A DNA stretch of 64,000 nucleotides from Streptomyces sp. NBC_00442 (lineage in GTDB: Bacteria > Actinomycetota > Actinomycetes > Streptomycetales > Streptomycetaceae), in contig NZ_CP107918.1 of NCBI RefSeq assembly GCF_036014195.1, forward strand, positions 3,038,001 to 3,102,000, written 5' to 3'. Under the pieces are notes generated by a model that was given only the letters and a program-made list of their open reading frames with translations, made no database searches and had not been told where the DNA came from. A program made the position numbers and the translations under genes. This document shows, in pieces, positions 54,415 to 62,962 of this stretch. How positions within the stretch are numbered: position 1 is the first letter of the stretch; the number at the start of each line of letters is the position of its first letter.

Positions 54415-56061
54415 TTACGTCGTGCGGCGGCGCCTCGCGCCCGGACGGCGCTCGCTCGGGCGGGTGACGTGCTCGCCCGCGGAGACCGCCGCGTCACGAC
54501 GGGCCGCCCCGAAGTCCGCCAGCGCCTGGGCCAGCTTGTGGACGGACGGCTCCGGAGCCATGACGTCCACCCGCAGCCCGTGCTCCTCGGCGGTCTTCGC
54601 CGTGGCGGGACCGATGCACGCGATGACGGTGACGTTGTGCGGCTTGCCCGCGATGCCGACGAGGTTCCGCACCGTCGAGGAGGACGTGAAGAGCACCGCG
54701 TCGAAGCCGCCGCCCTTGATCGCCTCACGGGTGTCGGCCGGCGGCGGCGAGGCCCGCACGGTCCGGTAGGCCGTGACGTCGTCGACCTCCCAGCCGAGCT
54801 CGATCAGGCCCGCCACCAGCGTCTCGGTGGCGATGTCGGCGCGCGGCAGGAAGACGCGGTCGATCGGGTCGAAGACCGGGTCGTAGGGCGGCCAGTCCTC
54901 CAGGAGGCCGGCCGCGGACTGCTCACCGCTCGGCACGAGGTCCGGCTTGACGCCGAACTCGACCAGCGAGGCCGCTGTCTGCTCGCCCACCGCGGCGACC
55001 TTGATCCCCGCGAACGCGCGCGCGTCGAGCCCGTACTCCTCGAACTTCTCGCGCACCGCCTTCACCGCGTTGACGCTGGTGAACGCGATCCACTCGTAGC
55101 GGCCCGTCACCAGGCCCTTGACCGCGCGCTCCATCTGCTGGGGCGTGCGCGGCGGTTCGACGGCGATCGTCGGCACCTCGTGCGGCACGGCCCCGTACGA
55201 CCTGAGCTGGTCGGAGAGCGAGGCGGACTGCTCCTTCGTACGCGGTACGAGCACCCGCCAGCCGAACAGCGGCTTCGACTCGAACCACGACAGCTGGTCC
55301 CGCTGAGCAGGTGCGCTGCGCTCGCCGACCACGGCTATGACGGCCTGGTGCCCGTCCGGCGAGGGGAGCACCTTCGCCTGCTTGAGCACCTGGGCGACCG
55401 AGCCGAGCGTCGCGGACCAGGTCCGCTGGCGCGTGGTGGTGCCCGCGATCGTCACGGTCATCGGGGTGTCGGGCTTACGGCCCGCCGACACCAGCTCGCC
55501 GGCCGCGGCGGCGACCGTCTCCAGGGTGGTGGAGACGACGACCGTGCCGTCGCTCGCGCCGACCTCCGTCCAGCACCGCTCGGAGGCGGTACGGGCGTCG
55601 ACGAAGCGGACGTCCGCGCCGCTCGCGCCGCTCAGCGGAACACCGGCGTACGCGGGCACGCCGACCGCGGACGCGACACCGGGCACCACCTCGAAGGGGA
55701 TGCCCGCGGAGGCGCAGGCCAGCATCTCGCCGGCGGCGTCGCCGTCGAGGCCCGGGTCGCCGGAGACCGCACGGACGACCCGCCTGCCGGAGCGCGCGGC
55801 CTCCATGACAAGATTGGCGGCGTCCCTCAACACAGGGATCCCGGCGGTTGTTGACGCCTCGTCAATGACCGTCAGCTGAGGTGTGTCCACACCTGCCCGC
55901 GCATGCGCGCGAACAACGTCGAGCACAGCGGGCTCGGCGATCAGGACGTCCGCCGACGCCAGCGCCTCCACGGCGCGCAGCGTGAGCAGTCCGGGGTCAC
56001 CGGGACCGGCACCGAGGAAGGTGACGTTTCCGGCTGCGGTGGGGTGGGTCGTGGGGCTCAA
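54415..56061 (-). CDS. hemD: Bifunctional uroporphyrinogen-III C-methyltransferase / uroporphyrinogen-III synthase
   Basis: The 548-residue fusion has an N-terminal SAM-dependent methyltransferase domain of the CobA/SUMT type (about 1-250; VTFLGAGPGDPGLLTLRAVE, PGVASAVGVPAY). A C-terminal HemD synthase domain follows (about 270-520; FTSVNAVKAVREKF, FTSSSTVRNLVG). It would close the hydroxymethylbilane ring and could methylate uroporphyrinogen III. A short Arg-rich tail ends it. Translation starts at a TTG overlapping the hemC stop by 4 nt. Confidence 0.93.
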   Translation of the reverse strand: MSPTTHPTAAGNVTFLGAGPGDPGLLTLRAVEALASADVLIAEPAVLDVVRAHARAGVDTPQLTVIDEASTTAGIPVLRDAANLVMEAARSGRRVVRAVSGDPGLDGDAAGEMLACASAGIPFEVVPGVASAVGVPAYAGVPLSGASGADVRFVDARTASERCWTEVGASDGTVVVSTTLETVAAAAGELVSAGRKPDTPMTVTIAGTTTRQRTWSATLGSVAQVLKQAKVLPSPDGHQAVIAVVGERSAPAQRDQLSWFESKPLFGWRVLVPRTKEQSASLSDQLRSYGAVPHEVPTIAVEPPRTPQQMERAVKGLVTGRYEWIAFTSVNAVKAVREKFEEYGLDARAFAGIKVAAVGEQTAASLVEFGVKPDLVPSGEQSAAGLLEDWPPYDPVFDPIDRVFLPRADIATETLVAGLIELGWEVDDVTAYRTVRASPPPADTREAIKGGGFDAVLFTSSSTVRNLVGIAGKPHNVTVIACIGPATAKTAEEHGLRVDVMAPEPSVHKLAQALADFGAARRDAAVSAGEHVTRPSERRPGARRRRTT

Positions 56062-57017
56062 AGTGCTCGCTCCCCCATAAGACCGGCCGCACCCTTGGCG
56101 AGCATCTCGTCCGCGAGTTCGCGTCCGAGGGCCATCGCTTCGTCGTGCGACGTGGGTACGGGACCGGTGGTGGACAGCTGCACCAGCGAGGAACCGTCGG
56201 TGGTACCGACAACTCCGCGCAGGCGCATCTCATGAACAGCCTGTCCGTCGTCCAGGAAGTCGGCCAGCGCGCCCACAGGTGCGCTGCAGCCGGCCTCCAG
56301 GGCGGCGAGCAGGGATCGCTCGGCGGTCACGGCGGCCCGCGTGAGCGGGTCGTCGAGCTCGGCGAGCGCGGCGGCGAGGCCGGCGTCGGCCGCCGGGCAC
56401 TCGATCGCCAGGGCCCCCTGGCCGGGGGCGGGCAAAACGGTGTCGACCGAGAGGGACTCGGTCACGACGTCGCTGCGTCCGATGCGGTTGAGCCCGGCGG
56501 CGGCCAGGACCACCGCGTCGAGCTCGCCCTTGGTGACATAGCCGACCCGGGTGTCGATGTTGCCGCGGATCGGCACCGTCTCGATCGTCATCCCGTGGCT
56601 GCGGGCGTACGCGTTGAGCTGCGCCATCCGCCGCGGCGAGCCGGTGCCCACGCGGGCGCCGTCCGGGAGTTCGGCGAAGGTCAGTCCGTCGCGGGCGACC
56701 AGCACGTCACGCGGGTCCTCGCGGACCGGGATCGCGGCGAGCGTCAGGTCGGGGTGCTCGGCGGTCGGCAGGTCCTTCAGGGAGTGCACCGCGAAGTCGA
56801 CGTCGCCGCGCAGCAGCGCCTCGCGCAGCGCCACGACGAACACACCGGTGCCGCCGATCTGCGCGAGGTGCTCGCGGGAGGTGTCCCCGTACGTGGTGAT
56901 CTCCACCAGCTCGACCTGACGGCCGGTCAACTGCCGTACGGCGTCGGCCACATGGCCGGACTGGGCCATGGCGAGCTTGCTGCGCCTGGTCCCGAGTCTC
57001 AGTGCTTTCTCGGTCAT
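56058..57017 (-). CDS. hemC: Hydroxymethylbilane synthase (porphobilinogen deaminase)
   Basis: HemC polymerises four porphobilinogens into hydroxymethylbilane. The 319-residue protein has LRLGTRRSKLAMAQS at the start, the catalytic Asp in VHSLKDLPT and the dipyrromethane-cofactor Cys in LEAGCSAPVGA (about residue 244). The ATG at 57017 overlaps the hemA stop (ATGA). Confidence 0.97.
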   Translation of the reverse strand: MTEKALRLGTRRSKLAMAQSGHVADAVRQLTGRQVELVEITTYGDTSREHLAQIGGTGVFVVALREALLRGDVDFAVHSLKDLPTAEHPDLTLAAIPVREDPRDVLVARDGLTFAELPDGARVGTGSPRRMAQLNAYARSHGMTIETVPIRGNIDTRVGYVTKGELDAVVLAAAGLNRIGRSDVVTESLSVDTVLPAPGQGALAIECPAADAGLAAALAELDDPLTRAAVTAERSLLAALEAGCSAPVGALADFLDDGQAVHEMRLRGVVGTTDGSSLVQLSTTGPVPTSHDEAMALGRELADEMLAKGAAGLMGERAL

Positions 57018-58615
57018 GACCGCCCTCGGTTCTTGACATCGGCGTCGTTCAGATCGGCCCGGGAGACGGCGGCCACCGCGTCCGGGTCGAGGTCGAAGAG
57101 AGTGCGCAGCGCGTCCGCGTACCCGGCGCCACCCGGTTCCGCGGCGAGCTGCTTGATCCGCACGGTCGGTGCGTGCAGAAGCTTGTCGACGACACGGCGC
57201 ACGGTCTGGGTGACCTCGGAGCGCTGCTTGTCGTCGAGGCCGGGCAGCCGGCCTTCGAGGCGGGCGACCTCACCGGCCACGACCTCGGCGGCCATGGCGC
57301 GCAGCGCGACGACGGTGGGCGTGATGTGCGCGGCCCGCTGGGCGGCGCCGAACGCGGCGACCTCGTCGGCGACGATGGAGCGCACCTGGTCCACATCGGC
57401 GGCCATCGGGGCGTCCGCGGACGCCTCGGCGAGCGACTCGATGTCGACGAGACGCACTCCGGGCACCCGGTGCGCGGCGGCGTCGATGTCCCGCGGCATG
57501 GCGAGGTCGAGCAGCGCGAGCCGCACGGGCCCGGCCGGTACGGGAATGTCGCGGCGCTCCCGCGACATCCTGCGCTCGGTGTTCTCGGCCCAACTCCCGT
57601 GCAGCTCAAGGGAGTCGGCATCGGCACCCGGGGTCACGGCGGCCGCCCCGTCGGCCCTGAGCGCCCCGTCGACCACCCCGAACCCGGCCATCGCGGCACC
57701 CGCGGCCGCCGTGCCGGGGAAGTCCACGGGACAGCCGAGGGCGGCGGCGCTCTGCGCGGGAGCGGCCGGGGCCGGCTCGGTGAGGCTCTCGCCGACCGCG
57801 TGGGCGACGGCCTCGCCGGTCAGCACCAGGCCGGTGGCGCCGGTGCAGGAGACCGCGATGTCGACTCGTGTCAGTTCCCGTGCGACGTCGGCCATCGCGA
57901 CGGCCCGCGCGGCCGTGCCCGACTCGCCGAGGATCTCGACGAGCCGCTCGGCGCGGGCGTGCGTGCGGTTGGCGACGACGACCTCGTCGATGCCGGTCCT
58001 CGCGAGCGTCGCCGCCGCGAGCGAGGACATCGAACCGGCGCCGATGACCAGCGCCCGCTTGCCCTTCGCCCACCCCTCTACGGAAGCGCCCGCGGCGAGC
58101 TGCTCCAGACCGAAGGTGACGAGCGACTGCCCGGCCCGGTCGATGCCGGTCTCGCTGTGGGCGCGCTTGCCGACCCGCAGCGCCTGCTGGAACAGGTCGT
58201 TCAACAGCCGCCCAGCGGTGTGCAGTTCCTGACCGAGGGCGAGGGTGTCCTTGATCTGGCCGAGGATCTGGCCCTCGCCGACGACCATCGAGTCGAGGCC
58301 GCAGGCCACCGAGAAGAGGTGGTGAACGGCCCGGTCCTCGTAGTGCACGTACAGATAAGGGGTGAGCTCTTCAAGGCCCACGCCGCTGTGCTGGGCGAGC
58401 AGCGTGGAGAGCTCGGCGACACCGGCGTGGAACTTGTCCACGTCCGCGTACAGCTCGATGCGGTTGCAGGTGGCGAGCACCGCGGCCTCGGCGGCGGGCT
58501 CGGCGGCGAGGGTGTCGTGGAGCAGCTTGGCCTGCGCGTCCGCGGAGAGGGAGGCCCGCTCCAGGACGCTGACGGGGGCGCTGCGGTGGCTGAGGCCGAC
58601 GACCAGGAGGCTCAT
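57014..58615 (-). CDS. hemA: Glutamyl-tRNA reductase
   Basis: HemA reduces Glu-tRNA to glutamate-1-semialdehyde, the first committed step of the C5 pathway. The 533-residue protein has the catalytic Cys50 in LATCNRIELYA, the VGEGQILGQIK motif, an NADPH-binding domain (VIGAGSMSSLAA) and a C-terminal dimerisation helix. It is longer than most HemA proteins owing to a low-complexity Ala/Gly/Pro-rich insertion (about 275-350), a Streptomyces trait. Its ATG overlaps the rex stop (ATGA). Confidence 0.96.
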   Translation of the reverse strand: MSLLVVGLSHRSAPVSVLERASLSADAQAKLLHDTLAAEPAAEAAVLATCNRIELYADVDKFHAGVAELSTLLAQHSGVGLEELTPYLYVHYEDRAVHHLFSVACGLDSMVVGEGQILGQIKDTLALGQELHTAGRLLNDLFQQALRVGKRAHSETGIDRAGQSLVTFGLEQLAAGASVEGWAKGKRALVIGAGSMSSLAAATLARTGIDEVVVANRTHARAERLVEILGESGTAARAVAMADVARELTRVDIAVSCTGATGLVLTGEAVAHAVGESLTEPAPAAPAQSAAALGCPVDFPGTAAAGAAMAGFGVVDGALRADGAAAVTPGADADSLELHGSWAENTERRMSRERRDIPVPAGPVRLALLDLAMPRDIDAAAHRVPGVRLVDIESLAEASADAPMAADVDQVRSIVADEVAAFGAAQRAAHITPTVVALRAMAAEVVAGEVARLEGRLPGLDDKQRSEVTQTVRRVVDKLLHAPTVRIKQLAAEPGGAGYADALRTLFDLDPDAVAAVSRADLNDADVKNRGRS

Positions 58616-59382
58616 GCCGGCATCACGGCGGGCAGATCCCCGTCCGGTCCCTTCCGGCCATTGCCCGCGGCGCGCACGGGCGGCACCACGGCGGCGGCGG
58701 CCTCGGCGACGGCGGCTTCCTCGCCGGCCTTGCGCTGCTCGTGGAAGGCGAGGATCTGGAGCTCGATGGAGAGGTCGACCTTGCGCACGTCGACACCCTC
58801 GGGCACCGACAGGACGGTCGGCGCGAAGTTCAGGATGGAGGTCACCCCGGCCGCGACCAGACGCTCGCAGACCTGCTGGGCGGCGCCCGCGGGGGTCGCG
58901 ATGACCCCGATCGAGACGCCGTTCTCGCTGATGATCTTCTCCAGGTCGTCGGTGTGCTGCACCGGCATCCCGGCCACCGGCTTCCCGGCCATCGCGGGGT
59001 CGGCGTCTATCAGGGCGGCGACCCGGAAACCGCGCGAGGCGAAGCCGCCGTAGTTGGCGAGGGCCGCGCCGAGGTTACCGATACCGACGATCACAACCGG
59101 CCAGTCCTGGGTCAGACCCAGTTCCCGGGAGATCTGATAGACGAGATACTCGACGTCGTACCCGACACCGCGGGTGCCGTACGAGCCCAGGTACGAGAAG
59201 TCCTTGCGCAGCTTCGCGGAGTTGACCCCCGCGGCGGCCGCGAGTTCCTCGGAGGAGACCGTCGGCACGGAGCGCTCCGAGAGTCCGGTGAGCGCTCGCA
59301 GATACAGCGGAAGCCTGGCGACGGTGGCCTCGGGGATTCCTCGGCTTCGGGTCGCCGGTCGGTGAGTTCGGCCAGTTGCCAC
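58612..59382 (-). CDS. rex: Redox-sensing transcriptional repressor Rex
   Basis: Rex senses the NADH/NAD+ ratio and represses genes of respiration and its own operon when NAD+ is high. The 256-residue protein has an N-terminal winged helix (about 1-80) and a Rossmann domain starting VVIVGIGNLGAALANYG. A C-terminal swapped helix lies near residues 200-215 with an extra low-complexity Ala/Pro tail. The start GTG at 59382 follows AGGAGC. A Rex operator lies upstream at 59457-59478. Confidence 0.96.
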   Translation of the reverse strand: MATGRTHRPATRSRGIPEATVARLPLYLRALTGLSERSVPTVSSEELAAAAGVNSAKLRKDFSYLGSYGTRGVGYDVEYLVYQISRELGLTQDWPVVIVGIGNLGAALANYGGFASRGFRVAALIDADPAMAGKPVAGMPVQHTDDLEKIISENGVSIGVIATPAGAAQQVCERLVAAGVTSILNFAPTVLSVPEGVDVRKVDLSIELQILAFHEQRKAGEEAAVAEAAAAVVPPVRAAGNGRKGPDGDLPAVMPA

Positions 59383-59456
59383 GGTGCTCCTGCGGGATGA
59401 GCGGGGCTGCAGGCGGCCACATGTCCCAGGGCCGCCCCGTCGGATGCAGGCTATGT

Positions 59457-59478
59457 CTTTGTGAACGCGTGCACAAAG
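59457..59478. promoter_or_regulatory. Rex operator (ROP)
   Basis: CTTTGTGAACG and CGTGCACAAAG form a 22-bp near-perfect palindrome with one mismatch. It matches the established Rex consensus TTGTGAAN4TTCACAA, 75 nt before the rex start. It implies autoregulation of rex-hemA-hemC-hemD. Confidence 0.88.
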
Positions 59479-59842
59479 ATGGTGTCCGCTTTGTCCGAGC
59501 AAAGTGACCGGGCTCACGCAAGCCGGGGACGGAATCGCGGAACCGCAGACGGGTTCGGTCCGTTCAGGACCCGAAGGGGGCAAAGCCGCACACTCTCCTC
59601 ACAGCGATACCCCCGAACCACAGCAAAACGCCCCTGATGGTAACCGCAACCATCGCGATACCCCTCATTTGGCTGCTCAGCCGACCACGACCCCGGAGGA
59701 GCCGACCGCGCCCCCGGAGGAGCCGACCGCGACCCGTAAGAGGGAGATCGCGGCCCGCAGGACGAGGGCTCGGCCCGGACGGGGAGGGCTGCGGCCGGGA
59801 AGAGGGGGTTCACGGCTCGGACGAGGACGACCGCGGGGGACC
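59479..59842. other. Intergenic region upstream of rex
   Basis: This is the remainder of the 460-bp space between the glutaredoxin-like gene and rex. It contains two copies of a 21-bp repeat (GGAGGAGCCGACCGCG core) at about 59695-59735. No gene is supported; long open frames here look like composition effects. Confidence 0.5.
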
Positions 59843-60127
59843 TCAGCCGGTCAGCGCGGCCCTGAGGCGCCCGGCATCCACGCGCCAGAAGGTGTGCTGC
59901 TCGCCGTCGACCAGGACGACCGGGATCTGCTCCCAGTACTCCTTGTGCAGCGCCTCGTCCCGCGTGATGTCCTTCTTCTCCCAGGCCGCGCCCGTCTCGG
60001 CGCACACGGCCTCGATCACCTCCTGGGCGTCGTCGCACAGATGACAACCGGGCTTCCCGATCAGCGTGACCACCCGGTCGGCAGGGTTCCCGCCCGGCTT
60101 CTTCGTACGTCGCAGCAAGGGACTCAT
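59843..60127 (-). CDS. Glutaredoxin-like small redox protein
   Basis: This is a 94-residue thioredoxin-fold protein of the YbbN/DUF836-like group: VTLIGKPGCHLCDDA carries a CHLC redox pair near the N-terminus, and IPVVLVDGEQ is the cis-Pro strand. It probably acts in thiol exchange with mycothiol or a protein partner; partners unknown. The ATG at 60127 is chosen; the upstream MEG start at 60136 is also possible. Confidence 0.87.
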   Translation of the reverse strand: MSPLLRRTKKPGGNPADRVVTLIGKPGCHLCDDAQEVIEAVCAETGAAWEKKDITRDEALHKEYWEQIPVVLVDGEQHTFWRVDAGRLRAALTG

Positions 60128-60265
60128 GCCTTCCATTCTCCAGCCCCGGGCAGCTCGCGGACCCATAAGCCCGGATCATCCGTTTAACGTGACGTCCGCG
60201 CAGAGTTCACGCCATCGCACCCCGGCGCGTCGGGGACCCTCCAACCGACTGGCTATGCTCACGGC

Positions 60266-61261
60266 ATGGCCGCACTGGGATGGCTCACCCGTCGTAGGCG
60301 CTCGGCGACAGCACGCAGCGTGCTGGCCGGCGAGGCCGCAGCCGAGGCAGCCCGCAAGTCGTCGCAGGAACTCGCGGAGCTGGCGCAACGCGCCGTGCTG
60401 GCGGAACAGGCCGCACGGGCGGAGCGGGCCGAGCAGGCGGACACCCAGGCGGCCGAGACTCCGCCGGAGCCCGAATTCCCCGTGGTCGGTGACGATCTCG
60501 CCGCCGCGTTCTTCGACCTCGACAACACCGTGATGCAGGGCGCCGCGCTCTTCCACTTCGGGCGCGGCCTCTACAAGAGGCAGTTCTTCCAGCGCCGCGA
60601 GCTGGCCCGCTTCGCCTGGCAGCAGGCCTGGTTCCGGCTCGCCGGGGTCGAGGATCCCGAGCACATGCAGGACGCCCGCGACAGCGCGCTGTCCATCGTC
60701 AAGGGCCACCGCGTCTCCGAGCTGATGTCCATCGGTGAGGAGATCTACGACGAGTACATGGCCGACCGCATCTGGCCCGGCACCCGCGCCCTCGCCCAGG
60801 CGCACCTCGACGCCGGCCAGAAGGTGTGGCTGGTGACGGCCGCGCCGGTCGAGACCGCCACGATCATCGCCCGCCGGCTCGGCCTGACCGGCGCGCTCGG
60901 CACGGTCGCCGAATCCGTCGACGGCGTCTATACGGGGCGCCTGGTGGGCGAGCCGTTGCACGGCCCCGCCAAGGCCGAGGCGGTACGTGCCCTTGCCGCG
61001 GCCGAGGGCCTCGACCTCTCCCGGTGCGCGGCGTACAGCGATTCGCACAACGACATCCCGATGCTGTCGCTCGTCGGGCACCCCTACGCCATCAACCCCG
61101 ACGCGAAGCTGCGCAGGCACGCGCGGGAGAGGGAGTGGCGGTTGCGGGACTATCGGACCGGGCGCAAGGCCGCGAAGGTCGGCATCCCGGCCGCGGCGGG
61201 GGTCGGTGCGCTCGCCGGCGGCACGGCGGCCGCGGTAGCCCTCCACCGCCGCCGCCGCTGA
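60266..61261 (+). CDS. HAD-IB family phosphatase (SerB-like)
   Basis: This is a 331-residue protein: an Ala/Glu/Arg-rich, probably coiled N-terminus (about 1-70), then a HAD phosphatase domain. The nucleophile motif is FFDLDNTV, motif II is VTAAP, and motif III/IV is [13 protein letters not shown]-terminal Gly/Ala hydrophobic stretch with Arg end may be a membrane anchor. Related proteins are annotated as phosphoserine phosphatase-like; the substrate is not known. In Streptomyces it stands next to bldN, as here. Confidence 0.9.
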   Translation: MAALGWLTRRRRSATARSVLAGEAAAEAARKSSQELAELAQRAVLAEQAARAERAEQADTQAAETPPEPEFPVVGDDLAAAFFDLDNTVMQGAALFHFGRGLYKRQFFQRRELARFAWQQAWFRLAGVEDPEHMQDARDSALSIVKGHRVSELMSIGEEIYDEYMADRIWPGTRALAQAHLDAGQKVWLVTAAPVETATIIARRLGLTGALGTVAESVDGVYTGRLVGEPLHGPAKAEAVRALAAAEGLDLSRCAAYSDSHNDIPMLSLVGHPYAINPDAKLRRHAREREWRLRDYRTGRKAAKVGIPAAAGVGALAGGTAAAVALHRRRR

Positions 61262-61284
61262 CCCCCACCCACACGGTTCCCCGC

Positions 61285-61500
61285 GCCCCCCAAAAACCCC
61301 GGTTCGCTTTCACCTGCGGACCGTGCCCGCTTCCCGCGCAGTTCCCCGCGCCCCTTAGGTATTCGGTGCCGGCCAGCATGGGCATCCTCAGCCCGTCCGG
61401 CGTTTGAGGACGAGCGCCCTTAAGGCGCGAACGGGGTCTGGGGCGGAGCCCCAGGGAGCCGCACCCCTCAAGTAGCCGCACGGGCGGGAGGGTGGGAAAA
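61285..61500. repeat. Dispersed Streptomyces intergenic repeat, copy 3 (inverted)
   Basis: This is the reverse-complement version of the family, with CGCGCAGTTCCCCGCGCC, GGTGCCGGCCAGCATG, CCGTCCGGCGTTTGAGGACG and GGCGCGAACGGGGTCTGG followed by the GGGGCGGAGCCCC hairpin. It lies between the HAD gene and the bldN control region. Confidence 0.78.
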
Positions 61501-61900
61501 CTCCCCGGGGCCCGGGGCGGAGCCCCGGGGGCTGGGCCTTACCAACCCCGCCGCATCCTGGCCGCCACTGTCCGCAGCCACCCCCCGCCGCAATATCCGA
61601 TCGCGGGGGTTTCGGCCCACCCCCCACGGCCCGCCTGCCCCGTTGCCCGTACCCGGCCACAACAGATCCCCGTCGCGGACAGATCCGAAAGCAACTCGAT
61701 CAACTTCCGGCCACCATGCGTGCCCTGAACAGACGCATAGACGTAACAGAAGCGACGGAATCGACGATTTGAGCAACTGGGTGTAGCGCTCCCTGCACGA
61801 AGCGTTATTCTCCTCAGACGCAATCCGGAACCCGCACATCGCCACGATGGGTGAACAGTTCCGCACTGCACGTGATGGAAGCTCTGCCTCTGGGAGTCCC
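61501..61900 (+). promoter_or_regulatory. Long upstream region of bldN
   Basis: About 400 bp precede the bldN start. In S. coelicolor this promoter is repressed by BldD. I could not point to a clear BldD box by eye. An ATGCGT/ACGCAT inverted pair lies at 61716-61738. Confidence 0.4.
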
Positions 61901-62689
61901 GTGTACCCACACGTCGGGGTTGACGCCTCGGGCCTGGCTACGCTGCGCGGGGCGGTCGTCGACCGCCTGCGCGTCTTCGTCCCCACCGCGTACGCCGGCG
62001 CCCCTGCCTTCGCCACCGCAACACCTGTCGGGCCCTGCTATGCCCTGGCCGACGGTGGTGCCGCGGTCGGTAGACGGAGCGGCGGCCGCAGCACGGGCAC
62101 GTCCGCGACGCCCACCGCCCGCCGGCCCACCGCCGACAGCGACAGCGCCCGCATGATGGATCTCGTCGAGCGCGCACAGGCCGGCGAGGCCGACGCCTTC
62201 GGGCGGCTCTACGACCAGTACAGCGACACGGTCTACCGCTACATCTACTACCGCGTCGGCGGTAAGGCGACGGCCGAGGACCTCACCAGCGAGACGTTCC
62301 TGCGCGCCCTGCGCCGGATCTCCACCTTCACCTGGCAGGGCCGCGATTTCGGCGCCTGGCTGGTCACGATCGCGCGCAACCTGGTCGCCGACCACTTCAA
62401 GTCGAGCAGGTTCCGGCTCGAAGTGACCACCGGCGAAATGCTCGACGCCAACGAGGTCGAGCGCTCACCGGAGGACTCCGTCCTGGAGTCGCTCTCCAAC
62501 GCCGCGCTGCTCGAAGCCGTACGCAAGCTCAATCCACAGCAGCAGGAGTGCGTCACCCTGCGCTTCCTGCAAGGCCTCTCGGTCGCCGAGACCGCCCGCG
62601 TCATGGGCAAGAACGAGGGCGCGATCAAGACCCTCCAGTACCGGGCCGTACGCACCCTGGCCCGGCTCCTGCCGGACGACGCACGCTGA
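61901..62689 (+). CDS. bldN: ECF RNA polymerase sigma factor BldN (pro-sigma)
   Basis: Sigma-BldN is needed for aerial growth and directs transcription of bldM and of chaplin and rodlin genes. The 262-residue protein begins YPHVGVDASGLATLRGAVVDR, a pro-sequence of about 85 residues known to be removed in S. coelicolor. Region 2 (MMDLVERAQAGEADAFGRLYD, FTWQGRDFGAWL) and region 4 (LNPQQQECVTLRFLQGLSVAETA) follow. The GTG at 61901 has a GGGAG site. RsbN, its anti-sigma factor, is encoded next. Confidence 0.96.
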   Translation: MYPHVGVDASGLATLRGAVVDRLRVFVPTAYAGAPAFATATPVGPCYALADGGAAVGRRSGGRSTGTSATPTARRPTADSDSARMMDLVERAQAGEADAFGRLYDQYSDTVYRYIYYRVGGKATAEDLTSETFLRALRRISTFTWQGRDFGAWLVTIARNLVADHFKSSRFRLEVTTGEMLDANEVERSPEDSVLESLSNAALLEAVRKLNPQQQECVTLRFLQGLSVAETARVMGKNEGAIKTLQYRAVRTLARLLPDDAR

Positions 62690-62803
62690 CCGTCCGGCCC
62701 TTCCGGTCACCACCCGCCGACCCGCCCCCAGGCGGGTCCAACTCACCATCCGTGAGCACTCGATGACGCTGTGGTCCGATCATCTTTCGTCTCATCTTTC
62801 GTC

Positions 62804-62832
62804 CGTAACCCAAGTGCCGCGTCCGTCGTTGT
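62804..62832 (+). promoter_or_regulatory. Candidate sigma-BldN promoter of rsbN
   Basis: CGTAAC (62804-62809) and CGTTGT (62827-62832) are spaced by 17 nt, close to the consensus I recall for sigma-BldN (CGTAAC and CGTTGA). Two 12-bp direct repeats of CATCTTTCGTCT type lie just upstream (62781-62803). Confidence 0.5.
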
Positions 62833-62962
62833 GCGGGATGCAGGCTCCCTGTGGTCACGTCATGGCCACGGCCACTCACTCGATCGTGTGGACGTGCTCA
62901 AGGCGTGCAACCTTCCAGGCCCCTTGGGGAGTCGACCGTGATGACGAGAGGAGGTGCCGCCA

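Noticed and set aside
59514..60179. Long frames on both strands upstream of rex
   Set aside because: Overlap the Rex operator or the glutaredoxin-like gene and have shadow composition.
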